Source of the DNA: Exiguobacterium acetylicum
Lineage (GTDB): Bacteria > Bacillota > Bacilli > Exiguobacteriales > Exiguobacteriaceae
NCBI RefSeq assembly: GCF_022170825.1
Contig: NZ_CP081878.1
Location: 1,080,001-1,144,000, forward strand
Length of the DNA: 64,000 nucleotides
Reading direction: 5' to 3'
This document shows, in pieces, positions 37,424-45,845 of the stretch. A program made the position numbers and the translations under genes. The notes beneath the pieces were generated by a model that was not told the DNA's origin, made no database searches, and saw only the letters and a list, made by a program, of their open reading frames with translations. Each line of letters begins with the position of its first letter. The stretch's first letter is position 1.

Positions 37424-37448
37424 GTTCCCTTAATCCGAAAATGAAAAC
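37424..37448 (-). promoter_or_regulatory. Candidate SigB promoter
   Basis: On the minus strand GTTTTC (37448-37443), 13-base spacer, GGGAAC (37429-37424), close to the SigB pattern GTTTAA-N13-GGGTAT and about 45 bases before a gene of a general stress family. Confidence 0.4.
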
Positions 37449-37474
37449 GTCCCCATCGTGGAAAGAAGCAGTTT

Positions 37475-37491
37475 CGTTGCACGGTACAACG
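37475..37491. promoter_or_regulatory. 17-bp palindrome upstream of the luciferase-like gene
   Basis: CGTTGCACGGTACAACG has perfect 5-bp arms plus inner AC/GT pairs. It lies 51 bases before the start codon and looks like a dimeric repressor site; the regulator is unknown. Confidence 0.45.
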
Positions 37492-37541
37492 AGGAGGCGT
37501 ACAGTGTAGGTACGTATTCGAAAGAAAAAGGAGAGACATAC

Positions 37542-38552
37542 ATGAAACTTAGTATTTTAGACCAATCCCCGGTCTCTAAAGGACAATCCCCATCTGATGC
37601 TTTACACGAAACGGTCGAGCTCGCGAAAGTTGCAGACGAACTCGGTTATCATCGTCTGTGGGTATCCGAACACCACTTTGCAAAAACACTAGCTGGTTCG
37701 AGCCCGGAAGTCTTGATCGCTTACATGGCGGCCGTGACGAAACAGATTCGTCTCGGTTCAGGCGGTGTCATGCTGCCGCATTACAGTGCCTATAAAGTCG
37801 CAGAGAACTTCCGTGTCCTTGAAGGGCTTGCACCAAACCGGATCGACCTTGGACTCGGTCGGGCACCAGGCGGTATGCCGCTTGCGACACGTGCGTTGCA
37901 GGAAGGTTCGTCCCCACGTTTTGGTGGAGCCGATTACGGCGAACAACTCGATGATCTCGTCGATTACTTGAAAGACGGTGCTCCTGCCGGACACCGGTTC
38001 GCAGGACTCGTTGCAACACCAGAAATCGATACGACACCAGAGGGCTGGTTGCTTGGATCAAGTGGGGGTAGTGCCTTGAACGCCGCACAACGCGGGTTCG
38101 GATTTGCATTTGCTCACTTCATCAATGGACAAGGTGGTCAGGAAGTGATGGATTACTACCGTCATAATTTCATGGCGACGTCGTTCAATGAAACACCACA
38201 AACGCTCGTCTCGATCTTCGTGACGTGTGCTGAAACGATGGAAGAAGCAGAACGTCTAGCGTCAAGCCTGGATCTGTCACTGCTCTTACTGGAAAAAGGC
38301 GTCTCGTCGACAGGAACGCCTACTCCTGAAGAGGCAGCAGCTTATCCGTATACGTTCCAAGATCAGTTCCGAATCGCTGAAAACCGCAAACGAATGATCG
38401 TCGGTAATCCGGAATCTGTTGCGAAACAATTGCAGGAGCTTGCCGATTCATATGGAACGGACGAAGTGATGATCGCTTCGATGATCGCAGACAAAGAAGC
38501 AAAACAACAATCATTAAAATTGATCATGGACGCTGTCAAAGCGACGGTTTGA
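37542..38552 (+). CDS. LLM class flavin-dependent oxidoreductase (luciferase-like)
   Basis: 336 residues beginning MKLSILDQSPVSKGQSP, typical of the YwcH/YddN-type luciferase-like monooxygenases. Further family motifs: YHRLWVSEHH, IRLGSGGVMLPHYS, RIDLGLGRAPG, GSSGGSA and GNPESVAKQL. These bind reduced FMN; substrate unknown. The ATG at 37542 has AAAGGAG upstream; longer in-frame extensions to 37458 lack a ribosome site and run over the palindrome. Confidence 0.88.
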   Translation: MKLSILDQSPVSKGQSPSDALHETVELAKVADELGYHRLWVSEHHFAKTLAGSSPEVLIAYMAAVTKQIRLGSGGVMLPHYSAYKVAENFRVLEGLAPNRIDLGLGRAPGGMPLATRALQEGSSPRFGGADYGEQLDDLVDYLKDGAPAGHRFAGLVATPEIDTTPEGWLLGSSGGSALNAAQRGFGFAFAHFINGQGGQEVMDYYRHNFMATSFNETPQTLVSIFVTCAETMEEAERLASSLDLSLLLLEKGVSSTGTPTPEEAAAYPYTFQDQFRIAENRKRMIVGNPESVAKQLQELADSYGTDEVMIASMIADKEAKQQSLKLIMDAVKATV

Positions 38553-38560
38553 CCGATACG

Positions 38561-38599
38561 CACGTCCTTTCTCACGAAGTGAGGGAGGACGTGTTTTTT
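38561..38599. terminator. Terminator between convergent genes
   Basis: CACGTCCTTTCTCAC-GAA-GTGAGGGAGGACGTG with TTTTTT on the plus side. The minus-strand exporter gene ends inside the hairpin. Confidence 0.85.
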
Positions 38600-39843
38600 G
38601 CGTCTGCTACAGGAACGCTCTCGGACAAGATGTCTTTACGAAGTCGGAGGAATCCGAATAACGCTGCACTGAATAAGCCGACTGTACCGACTCCAAGTAG
38701 CACGATGATAGACACATGATCACTGAGTAAACCAAACAATAGGGTACCGATTGGCATCATCGCCATGGCGACCGATTCAAGGACACCGATGACACGTCCG
38801 AGGTAAGCTGGATCGGTCTGTTTTTGCACGATGAGCTGTAGCGGAATGTTCATCCGTAAGACGAGCATGCCGTCGAGGAACAATAGAACCATGAAAAAAG
38901 GTAGAAGGAGAGCAGATGGAACGTAGCCGAGTAGCGCAAGTGCAGGAAGTGCGTAACAAGAGGCGAGTAAAAAGAGCGACTCGAATATCGTTCGTAACGG
39001 ACGTTTCACCGTAAAGCGAGGTAAGGCAAGGAGCAACGAAGCGACAAGAAGACCGGCACCAAGTGCGGACTCGACCAGTCCAAACCGAAATGGTGTGAAT
39101 TGCAGTCGATCGAGCAAAATGATTGGTAATAAGATTTCGAAAGCGACAAAAAAGAAGTTCAGGACGATCGCCATCAGCACAAGCGTCGTTAGTACGGGTT
39201 GACGAAACAGGTAGCGGTAGCCTTCTTTAAACTCCGTGACAAAAGATGGAGTATCGCCATTATCTGGAGAAGAAGAGGTATCGACTGCATGAAAGCGGAG
39301 ACGACTATTCCACCAGGCAGCAGAAGCAAACAAGAGAAACGGTAAAACCAAGAATTGCGTGATCGAGACAGCGGCGATGAGCAATCCCGCAACGAGTGGA
39401 GCGGTAATCGTTGAGGTCGATTGAATCGTCGAGAAGAGGGCGTTTCCGCGTTGTAACTCCTTTTCTTGCACAAGTCGTGGTAGCGAGCTTGATAAGGTGA
39501 CGGACAGGAACGTTGACAGGCTCGTCAAAAGGACACTTGCGACGATGTAATGAACGGTATGTAGAGGGGCTTGTAACGAATAGAGCAAGAGTCCAAATAA
39601 GACGAGTGCACTTAGACTCTCGGTCGTGACGATGATTCGTTTGCGGTTCCAGCGATCAGCGAGAACACCCGCGATCGGTGAGAGCAAAATTCGTGGCACG
39701 GATCCTGCAAGCAGGACGAGCGCGAATTGAAAACCAGACGACGTTTCCCGTAAGACGGTCAGTCCAGCGACGAACGTAAAGAGACTTGCCGCAAACAACG
39801 AACAAAACTTTCCGAATAAGACACGTTTCAAATTAAATGACAT
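38572..39843 (-). CDS. MFS transporter (macrolide-efflux-like)
   Basis: 423 residues with about 12 membrane segments. It has the pattern of the 3-helix-repeat efflux group that includes MefA-type macrolide exporters: LSPIAGVLADRWNRKRII in loop 2-3, LGRVIGVLESVAMAMMPIG in the second half. The start at 39843 gives AAGGAG at 8 bases; an ATG at 39846 or GTG at 39852 is also in frame. It is divergent from the XRE-TPR regulator, and each gene has a copy of the same operator-like palindrome in front of it. Substrate unknown. Confidence 0.82.
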   Translation of the reverse strand: MSFNLKRVLFGKFCSLFAASLFTFVAGLTVLRETSSGFQFALVLLAGSVPRILLSPIAGVLADRWNRKRIIVTTESLSALVLFGLLLYSLQAPLHTVHYIVASVLLTSLSTFLSVTLSSSLPRLVQEKELQRGNALFSTIQSTSTITAPLVAGLLIAAVSITQFLVLPFLLFASAAWWNSRLRFHAVDTSSSPDNGDTPSFVTEFKEGYRYLFRQPVLTTLVLMAIVLNFFFVAFEILLPIILLDRLQFTPFRFGLVESALGAGLLVASLLLALPRFTVKRPLRTIFESLFLLASCYALPALALLGYVPSALLLPFFMVLLFLDGMLVLRMNIPLQLIVQKQTDPAYLGRVIGVLESVAMAMMPIGTLLFGLLSDHVSIIVLLGVGTVGLFSAALFGFLRLRKDILSESVPVADAKNTSSLTS

Positions 39844-39860
39844 CATTTCCACTCCTTTAG

Positions 39861-39879
39861 AGTTAAATTAAATTGAACT
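39861..39879. promoter_or_regulatory. Operator-like palindrome near the MFS gene
   Basis: AGTTAAATTAAATTGAACT. Read on the minus strand it matches the element at 39921-39939 at 18 of 19 positions, and it is almost self-complementary (AGTTNAAT-W-ATTNAACT pattern). Confidence 0.65.
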
Positions 39880-39920
39880 TTAGTGTAGAATAAAGGAGTG
39901 GAAGAAAAATGTAAAGAGTA

Positions 39921-39939
39921 AGTTCAATATAATTTAACT
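39921..39939. promoter_or_regulatory. Operator-like palindrome near the XRE gene
   Basis: AGTTCAATATAATTTAACT. It contains a TATAAT at 39928-39933 that probably is the -10 box of the regulator gene, so binding here should block its transcription. Confidence 0.65.
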
Positions 39940-39964
39940 TTTTGTTATAAAAGGAGTGACCGCT

Positions 39965-41155
39965 GTGCTAGGGGAACGTATCAAACAGATCCGAAAACAG
40001 AAAAAAATGACGCAAACGGACGTTGCGACCGGTATCATCACGAAGTCGATGCTCAGTATGGTCGAGAACGGGAAAGCAACCCCGTCTTTACCAGCATTAC
40101 AAGCGATTGCTCAGCGATTACAGGTGACAGTCGAGGAATTGATGCTTGATCCGCGGGATGTTCAGATGCGCAAACTCATTGAAACGATCCGTTCACGGAA
40201 TACCACGTATCATTCGGACGAAAAAGTTCAGGAAATCTTGCGCCCGTATTTAGTTCCGGAGACAAATTCCTACTGGCAAGGGCAGGTCTTTCATGAATAC
40301 GGCGATGCTCTCCGAATGTCTGATCCGGAGCTTGGTTTGACATATTTCGAGAAGGCAGAGCAAGTTTTTCAACAGCTCGGTCGTCAAGATGAACAATTAC
40401 TTGCTCAAATCGCAAAAGTCTACTTTTTATTTAATTTAAAACGAACAAAGGAAGCTTATGAGCTGATCGAAATCATGGACGTTCCACGCGAGATTCCACT
40501 TGCGCCGAAAACCTATTTAAAATTTCAAATCCTTCGTGTGCTACGATCGAGTATGTTCGATGATCACTACGCAGAAGCGATTGCGCTATTGCGTGAAGGG
40601 GTTCAATACATGCGGGAACAAGATGTCTATTACCATGTCATTTCGTTTCAACGTTTCCTCGGTTTGTTTTTGTATCTGGAAGGGGAAGTCGAACAATCAC
40701 AGCGAGAGTTTGATCGATTGGAACAATTTTTTGCATTTAGTGAAACGAATGCCGTTGGACGGATTGAAGTCGATTTGACGAAAGGACTTATCGCGATTTT
40801 TGAAAACGATTCGAACGGGATGCAAATGGCGTGGGAAAAACTCGTCGCTGTCGCGATTGATGACGCGAAGCATTACATTGGACAACTGGAGATCCATCTC
40901 CTTGTAAACGGCATCGAATTACCAAATCAGACGCTTCAGCAGAGCGTCGATAAGATCTGGGAGATGCAAGATGCGTGGCTTGCAGCAAGTGGATTTGACC
41001 AAGCGATGATGTTACGGACACTCGTGTTAGCGATGCAACAAGGTGTTGGTCAGGAACGTTTGGAAGATGTTCAGCGATTGAAGGATGAACTTCAAAGCGA
41101 ACGGCTAAGAGACGATCTCGAGCAAGAGATACAAGCGTTGATTAATATTCAATAA
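39965..41155 (+). CDS. XRE-type regulator with TPR repeats
   Basis: 396 residues. N-terminal XRE helix-turn-helix (residues about 3-62: LGERIKQIRKQKKMTQTDVA ... SMLSMVENGKATPS). The rest is helical and tetratricopeptide-like (for example YWQGQVFHEYGDALRMSDPELGLTYFEKAEQVF). This HTH-plus-TPR plan is that of RRNPP-type (Rgg/PlcR/PrgX) peptide-responsive regulators, though no signal peptide gene is evident nearby. The GTG at 39965 is chosen, 9 bases after AAAGGAG; the GTG at 39956 directly abuts that site. It probably regulates itself and the divergent MFS exporter. Confidence 0.8.
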   Translation: MLGERIKQIRKQKKMTQTDVATGIITKSMLSMVENGKATPSLPALQAIAQRLQVTVEELMLDPRDVQMRKLIETIRSRNTTYHSDEKVQEILRPYLVPETNSYWQGQVFHEYGDALRMSDPELGLTYFEKAEQVFQQLGRQDEQLLAQIAKVYFLFNLKRTKEAYELIEIMDVPREIPLAPKTYLKFQILRVLRSSMFDDHYAEAIALLREGVQYMREQDVYYHVISFQRFLGLFLYLEGEVEQSQREFDRLEQFFAFSETNAVGRIEVDLTKGLIAIFENDSNGMQMAWEKLVAVAIDDAKHYIGQLEIHLLVNGIELPNQTLQQSVDKIWEMQDAWLAASGFDQAMMLRTLVLAMQQGVGQERLEDVQRLKDELQSERLRDDLEQEIQALINIQ

Positions 41156-41157
41156 CG

Positions 41158-41194
41158 AAAAACAAGCATGAAGCGAGTACGCTTCATGCTTGTT
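41158..41194 (-). terminator. Terminator of the 59-residue membrane protein gene
   Basis: AACAAGCATGAAGCG / CGCTTCATGCTTGTT perfect 15-bp stem with AGTA loop. The T run (AAAAA, 41158-41162 on the plus strand) faces the minus strand. It also lies 3 bases after the XRE stop. The stop codon of the small gene is inside the stem. Confidence 0.8.
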
Positions 41195-41363
41195 CGTGTG
41201 ATGATGTCGTTCGTCTAACAATAAGTAAAACGCATGCGACGACGGAAACGATCAAGTGTCCGATATAGACGTCTCCTGTCTGGATGTAATGCAAGAGCAT
41301 GGAGCCACCAAAAATCAGTAAGGCAAGAAAGAGGAGCCGGACATAGAGTGTTGCGTAAGACAT
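41184..41363 (-). CDS. Small membrane protein, 59 residues
   Basis: An open frame with start at 41363 and stop at 41184-41186 encodes two hydrophobic segments (about 6-24, LYVRLLFLALLIFGGSMLL, and 33-49, YIGHLIVSVVACVLLIV), followed by a basic tail RRTTSSHEQA. GAAGGGA lies about 10 bases before the start on the minus strand, and a strong minus-strand terminator overlaps its end. I do not recognise a family. It is convergent with the XRE regulator. Confidence 0.72.
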   Translation of the reverse strand: MSYATLYVRLLFLALLIFGGSMLLHYIQTGDVYIGHLIVSVVACVLLIVRRTTSSHEQA

Positions 41364-41414
41364 GCAGACACATCCCTTCTATATCCAGTATATCCCAAAG
41401 AAGGGTGAGCAGTC

Positions 41415-41442
41415 AAAAAAACATCCACCCCGAGGGATGGAT
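41415..41442 (-). terminator. Terminator of the NlpC/P60 gene
   Basis: On the minus strand ATCCATCCC-TC-GGGGTGGAT followed by seven T. Confidence 0.8.
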
Positions 41443-41451
41443 AAGAAAAGT

Positions 41452-42885
41452 TTAAAGTGATTTAAAGCCTAATAGTTTTTGCGTCCAGTAACGTTCCGAT
41501 ACACGGCTGATGCCGAGTGCCGGTGTGTTCGCATGGATGAACTGATCGTTGTTCAGCATGATCCCGATATGCGTCGGACCGGCGGCATATGTGTTTTCGA
41601 AGAAGATGATATCGCCACGCTTCGGTTGACGTAATTTTGATAACTTCGCTCCGAGGTACCGATCATCGTTCCAGTAGCCGTTGACGTTCGTCCGTCCGAC
41701 TGCATAGCCAGCGGCATTCAACGTATAGTTAATGAATCCAGAGCAGTCGAATCCACCATTGACGGGGCTACTTGATCCCCAAACGTATGGTGTACCAAGA
41801 TATTGTTGACCAATCGAGATCGCACGTTCCATCAATGTCGAACCAGGAACGGTCGTCACAGGAGGTGTCGTCGGTGTGACCGGAGGCGTCGTCGTGACGG
41901 ATCCCGTCGTGATGTAACTCTTCGCGACATAGTAGAGACCCGTTCCGATCTTGATCTGGTACCAGCCGCTATCTTTTCCTGTCGTTTCACCCGTGACGTT
42001 GACCGTCGAACCGTGTCCGACTTGTGTGAAGACTTTAGACGATGTCGAAGGTAACGTGCGGACGTTCAGCCCGGTTGGTGCATTGACGCGATACGTCTTC
42101 GAGGTATCGACTGGTGTCAAAGAGACACCAGGAGTCGTCGGCGTTGTTGGTGGAGAAGCTTTTGTTGAGGCTTTGACGTAGGTCGAAGCGACATATGCTT
42201 GTTTTCCATCGAGCTTTACTTGATACCATGAATCGACGGCGCCTGTGACATCGAGAACCGTCTGGTGTGGCAATGTCTTATAGACTTTTGCATTTGTTGC
42301 TGCGGCAGTCCGCGCGTTCAAGCCTTCCTTCGCATTGACCGTATAGACCTTCGAGCGATCGACCGCTTTAACGACATGTTTGACGGGAGTCGTTGCTGGT
42401 GGTTTCGAATCCGTCGTGACGTTCGACGTCTTTTTACTGACTAATGTCGCGTGGACATAAGCCGTTTGTTTCTTATACGTAATCTGATACCAATCACCTG
42501 TTTTTTTCTTAACAGTTAAGATTGTGTTTTTTGCCAGTTTTCCAAGTGATTTCGAACTCGTCGTTGCTTTTTGACGAATGTTGACGGCATCGGTATTCGT
42601 TATGTAAGTCGTAGTTGTGGGAGCCTTTTCCGTCGTTGCTTTGACATATGCTGAAGTAATGAACGCTGGTTTCGACTGATACCTAATTTCGTACCAGCTG
42701 TTGACCTTTTTGACAGCCGTTAGTTTCGTACCTTTTTTTAGAGTCGTGATGACCTTCGCGGAAGTCGAGGCAGCCGTGCGAATATTGACGTTATCCGTCA
42801 AAGTCAGTGTCGTTGACGCAGCCGAAACCGGGACCGTGGTACCGATCAGAGCAAACGTCGTGAGGGCGAGAACAGTCTTTTTCAC
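41452..42885 (-). CDS. Secreted cell wall hydrolase: four SH3b repeats and NlpC/P60 domain
   Basis: 477 residues. A signal peptide (KKTVLALTTFALIG ... VSA-AS) precedes four bacterial SH3 repeats, each with the VNxR pattern (VNIRTAAS, VNIRQKAT, GLNARTAA, GLNVRTLP). Thr/Pro-rich linkers separate the repeats. The C-terminal NlpC/P60 domain (about 355-477) has catalytic Cys in GGFDCSGF (about 381) and His in GPTHIGI (about 437). It is a probable gamma-D-glutamyl-diamino acid endopeptidase that cleaves peptidoglycan stems. The GTG at 42885 fits AAGGAG 9 bases upstream; the longer frame from 42930 would run through that site. Confidence 0.9.
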   Translation of the reverse strand: MKKTVLALTTFALIGTTVPVSAASTTLTLTDNVNIRTAASTSAKVITTLKKGTKLTAVKKVNSWYEIRYQSKPAFITSAYVKATTEKAPTTTTYITNTDAVNIRQKATTSSKSLGKLAKNTILTVKKKTGDWYQITYKKQTAYVHATLVSKKTSNVTTDSKPPATTPVKHVVKAVDRSKVYTVNAKEGLNARTAAATNAKVYKTLPHQTVLDVTGAVDSWYQVKLDGKQAYVASTYVKASTKASPPTTPTTPGVSLTPVDTSKTYRVNAPTGLNVRTLPSTSSKVFTQVGHGSTVNVTGETTGKDSGWYQIKIGTGLYYVAKSYITTGSVTTTPPVTPTTPPVTTVPGSTLMERAISIGQQYLGTPYVWGSSSPVNGGFDCSGFINYTLNAAGYAVGRTNVNGYWNDDRYLGAKLSKLRQPKRGDIIFFENTYAAGPTHIGIMLNNDQFIHANTPALGISRVSERYWTQKLLGFKSL

Positions 42886-42924
42886 GTGACATAGCTCCTT
42901 CCAAAAATGGGTGAAAATCGTTGT

Positions 42925-43003
42925 TACCATTTTGTCATAAAAAGCGACAATTTCCCTGATTTAAAAATATATTTTTTGTCTGAAAAACTGTGCTACCATT
43001 TTG
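42925..43003. other. Intergenic region with two copies of TACCATTTTG
   Basis: The 194-base gap between the NlpC/P60 gene and the ABC exporter gene holds identical 10-mers TACCATTTTG at 42925-42934 and 42994-43003. They may be regulator sites or chance; no good promoter could be fixed. Confidence 0.3.
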
Positions 43004-43079
43004 CAGAAAAACAAATGTCTAGAAAGAGTATTTTCAAAAAAGTTCGAGTACACTAGGAGTATTGGAGAGGAGGCTACAC

Positions 43080-44792
43080 ATGTTACGTCGTTTTTATCAG
43101 TATTATATCCCGCACAAACGTCTTTTTTGGCTGGATTTCACATCTGCCTTATTTGTCGGGATTTTAGAACTAGCCTTTCCGCTCGCTGTCCAGTGGTTCA
43201 TCGACTCCTTGTTACCAAACGGAGAGATGAACTGGATCATCCTCGTCAGCGTCGGATTATTAGCGTTATACGTGATCAGTACGATGATGCAGTTCGTCGT
43301 CAACTATTTCGGACATAAGCTTGGGATCAATATCGAGACCGATATGCGTCGTCAGTTGTTTAGTCATGTTCAGAAACAGTCGTTTCGTTTCTTTGATAAT
43401 ACGAAGACGGGTCATATCATGAGCCGGATCACAAATGACTTGTTTGATATCGGAGAACTCGCGCATCATGGTCCAGAAGATGCTTTCATCGCTGTCATGA
43501 CGCTGCTTGGTGCTTTCTCGATCATGTTGACGATCAACGTGCCGCTCGCACTCGTGACGATCATTGCCGTACCGTTTTTGATCTGGCTGATCAGTTATGC
43601 GAACGTCCGGATGAATAAATCGTGGGACCGGATGTACGGCAATATCGCGGAAGTCAATTCACGCGTCGAGGACAGTGTCTCTGGTGTCCGTGTCGTTCAG
43701 TCGTTTACGAACGAAGCTTACGAAATCGAGCGTTTCGAAAAAGACAACGCGACGTTCCGGCAGTCGAAGATCAATGCCTACAAGGTCATGAGTAAGAGTC
43801 TATCCGGCATCTACTTGACGACTCGTTTGATGACGCTTGCCGTCTTAGTCGTCGGAGCCTACCTGACGTATCGTGGCACTTTAACGGCAGGGGAACTCGT
43901 CGGATTCATTCTCTATATGAATATCCTGTTGAAGCCGATCGATAAGATTACGGCGTTGCTTGAGATGTATCCGAAGGGGATGGCGGGCTTCAAACGATTC
44001 CTCTCGATGATTGATGAAGATGCATCCTTACCTGATGCGCCAGACGCACTCGTCGTCGATCGGTTGAACGGTGGCATTACGTTCAAGGATGTCGCGTTCG
44101 GTTATGAAGCCGACCGTCTGATTTTAGAAAATATCAATCTGACGGTCGAACCAGGGCAGACGGTCGCTTTCGTCGGAACGTCGGGGGCAGGGAAGACGAC
44201 AATCTGTTCGTTGATTCCACGCTTTTATGATGTCTTAGACGGAGCAATCACGATTGACGGAATCGATATTCGACAGATGACGAAGGAGTCATTGCGACAA
44301 CAAATCGGGATCGTCCAGCAGGATGTCTTCTTGTTCTCAGGGACGATCGCTGAAAACATCGCCTACGGTGACTTGAACGCGACGCATGACCAAATCGTGC
44401 AAGCAGCAGAGCGGGCGCATCTCGGACCAATGATCGCGGATCTTCCGGATGGATACGCCACACAAATTGGGGAACGTGGACTAAAACTGTCAGGCGGACA
44501 AAAGCAACGACTCGCCATAGCGCGGATGTTCCTCAAGAACCCGCCGATTCTGATTCTCGATGAAGCGACGTCAGCTCTTGATACGGAAACGGAAGCACTG
44601 ATTCAGGAATCGCTTGCCGAGTTGTCTGAGAACCGGACGACGCTCGTCATCGCACACCGTTTAGCAACGATCCGGAATGCTGATAAGATTTTTGTCGTCA
44701 CGAAGGACGGAATCGTCGAAGAAGGCTCGCATGACGAGTTGATGGATCAAGGTGGTTATTTCTCCCGTTTATTAGAACGACAGCGCGTTTAA
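43080..44792 (+). CDS. ABC exporter, fused membrane and ATPase domains
   Basis: 570-residue half-transporter of the MsbA/YfiBC type. Six membrane segments lie in residues 15-320. The ATPase has Walker A GTSGAGKT near 366, Q loop VQQDVFLFSGTIAENIAYG, signature LSGGQKQR, Walker B ILILDEATSALD and switch His in IAHRLATI. It probably works as a homodimer exporting a lipid, drug or peptide. The ATG at 43080 is chosen (GAGAGGAGG upstream) over an in-frame TTG at 43062. Confidence 0.9.
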   Translation: MLRRFYQYYIPHKRLFWLDFTSALFVGILELAFPLAVQWFIDSLLPNGEMNWIILVSVGLLALYVISTMMQFVVNYFGHKLGINIETDMRRQLFSHVQKQSFRFFDNTKTGHIMSRITNDLFDIGELAHHGPEDAFIAVMTLLGAFSIMLTINVPLALVTIIAVPFLIWLISYANVRMNKSWDRMYGNIAEVNSRVEDSVSGVRVVQSFTNEAYEIERFEKDNATFRQSKINAYKVMSKSLSGIYLTTRLMTLAVLVVGAYLTYRGTLTAGELVGFILYMNILLKPIDKITALLEMYPKGMAGFKRFLSMIDEDASLPDAPDALVVDRLNGGITFKDVAFGYEADRLILENINLTVEPGQTVAFVGTSGAGKTTICSLIPRFYDVLDGAITIDGIDIRQMTKESLRQQIGIVQQDVFLFSGTIAENIAYGDLNATHDQIVQAAERAHLGPMIADLPDGYATQIGERGLKLSGGQKQRLAIARMFLKNPPILILDEATSALDTETEALIQESLAELSENRTTLVIAHRLATIRNADKIFVVTKDGIVEEGSHDELMDQGGYFSRLLERQRV

Positions 44793-44800
44793 ATGAATGA

Positions 44801-44832
44801 AAGGCAACGGACCTGGTCCGATGCCTTTTTTT
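44801..44832 (+). terminator. Terminator of the ABC exporter gene
   Basis: AAGGCAACGGA / TCCGATGCCTT stem with a T run. Confidence 0.88.
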
Positions 44833-44849
44833 GTTCGTTCAAAAATAAG

Positions 44850-44874
44850 GTTGTACAAGTCGATTTTAGGGAAA
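44850..44874 (+). promoter_or_regulatory. Candidate SigB promoter
   Basis: GTTGTA (44850-44855), 13-base spacer, GGGAAA (44869-44874), 32 bases before the start of the DUF4003-like gene. Confidence 0.35.
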
Positions 44875-44906
44875 ACGATCCATAGAAAAGAAGGAGAGGT
44901 GGAAGG

Positions 44907-45767
44907 ATGTACGGTCAATTCTGTGAGAACTATGATGAGAGTTATCCCGTCTTACGGGAAGAGACGTCACATGATTTCCATCGTTTTTTTGCGCTGTCGT
45001 ACACGATTCATGATACCGTTTTTGAACAAGCTGTCTATGAGCGGCTGATGCGGACGATCAAACAAAAGACATCGCGCTTTTCAGCGCTCCGGAGCCGCTA
45101 TACACCATTGCTCGTTGCTCATGTTCAATTGAATAGTACGGATCCAGATTTCTTGATCGAAGAGATCATCGTCGCGGAAAAAAAGATTAAACATCGCCTG
45201 ATTCGTGATAAAGGCGTCCGTCCATTTTTTGCACTCAACGAGGTACTAAATCGTCGGCAAGGCATCGATGCATTTCCCTATATGGAACGCCTGCATGCGA
45301 CACGGCCTCATCTGAATGCTGCGAAGCAGTACGTCGTGACATCGACCTTGCTTGAACAGAAGCCATTACCAAAGGAATTTCTAGAGCGGGTCGATACATC
45401 AGAAGAGTGGCTCGCGCAATATATGGAACGGACGAGTGAACGTGTCATTACTGCGCAAATCTTAGCGGCGCATCCAGATCCTTCAGCGCAACAGGAACGA
45501 ATCATTGCATGGCGGGAATTACTCGAACGGCGAGAAATCATCATTTGGGATCGTTTAATGCCGATTCTTGCGTTGTTACCGTCGATGGAACGTGTCGACT
45601 GGATTTATGTGACACGCATTGTCGATCGGGAGCGAGCACGGAACCGTTTTTCTGACGAGGTCAACTGGTTGATTGCCTTTCATCTGTTACTCGCTAAAAC
45701 GGGTGTGACACGAGTTCAAGCTACTTTGTTACTACTAGCAGCACTAGAACTGACACAAAAACCTTGA
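44907..45767 (+). CDS. Protein of unknown function, DUF4003-like
   Basis: 286 residues, soluble and largely helical, without signal peptide or metal motif. The order of motifs (HDFHRFFALSYTIHD near the start, SALRSRYTPLLVAH, then KKIKHRLIRDKGVRPFFALNEVL) recalls the DUF4003 family of Bacilli, but I am not certain. It is a single gene between two terminators with a purine-rich ribosome site (AAGGAGAGGTGGAAGG). Function unknown; a possible SigB promoter hints at stress expression. Confidence 0.6.
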   Translation: MYGQFCENYDESYPVLREETSHDFHRFFALSYTIHDTVFEQAVYERLMRTIKQKTSRFSALRSRYTPLLVAHVQLNSTDPDFLIEEIIVAEKKIKHRLIRDKGVRPFFALNEVLNRRQGIDAFPYMERLHATRPHLNAAKQYVVTSTLLEQKPLPKEFLERVDTSEEWLAQYMERTSERVITAQILAAHPDPSAQQERIIAWRELLERREIIIWDRLMPILALLPSMERVDWIYVTRIVDRERARNRFSDEVNWLIAFHLLLAKTGVTRVQATLLLLAALELTQKP

Positions 45768-45782
45768 AGTGAAACAGAATAG

Positions 45783-45828
45783 AAAAAATGGACGACTGAT
45801 GACCTGTGCCATCGATCGTCCATTTTTG
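45783..45828. terminator. Bidirectional terminator
   Basis: AAAAAATGGACGA / TCGTCCATTTTT stem around a 20-base loop between convergent genes. Confidence 0.82.
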
Positions 45829-45845
45829 ATGTGCGGTTCTTTGAT

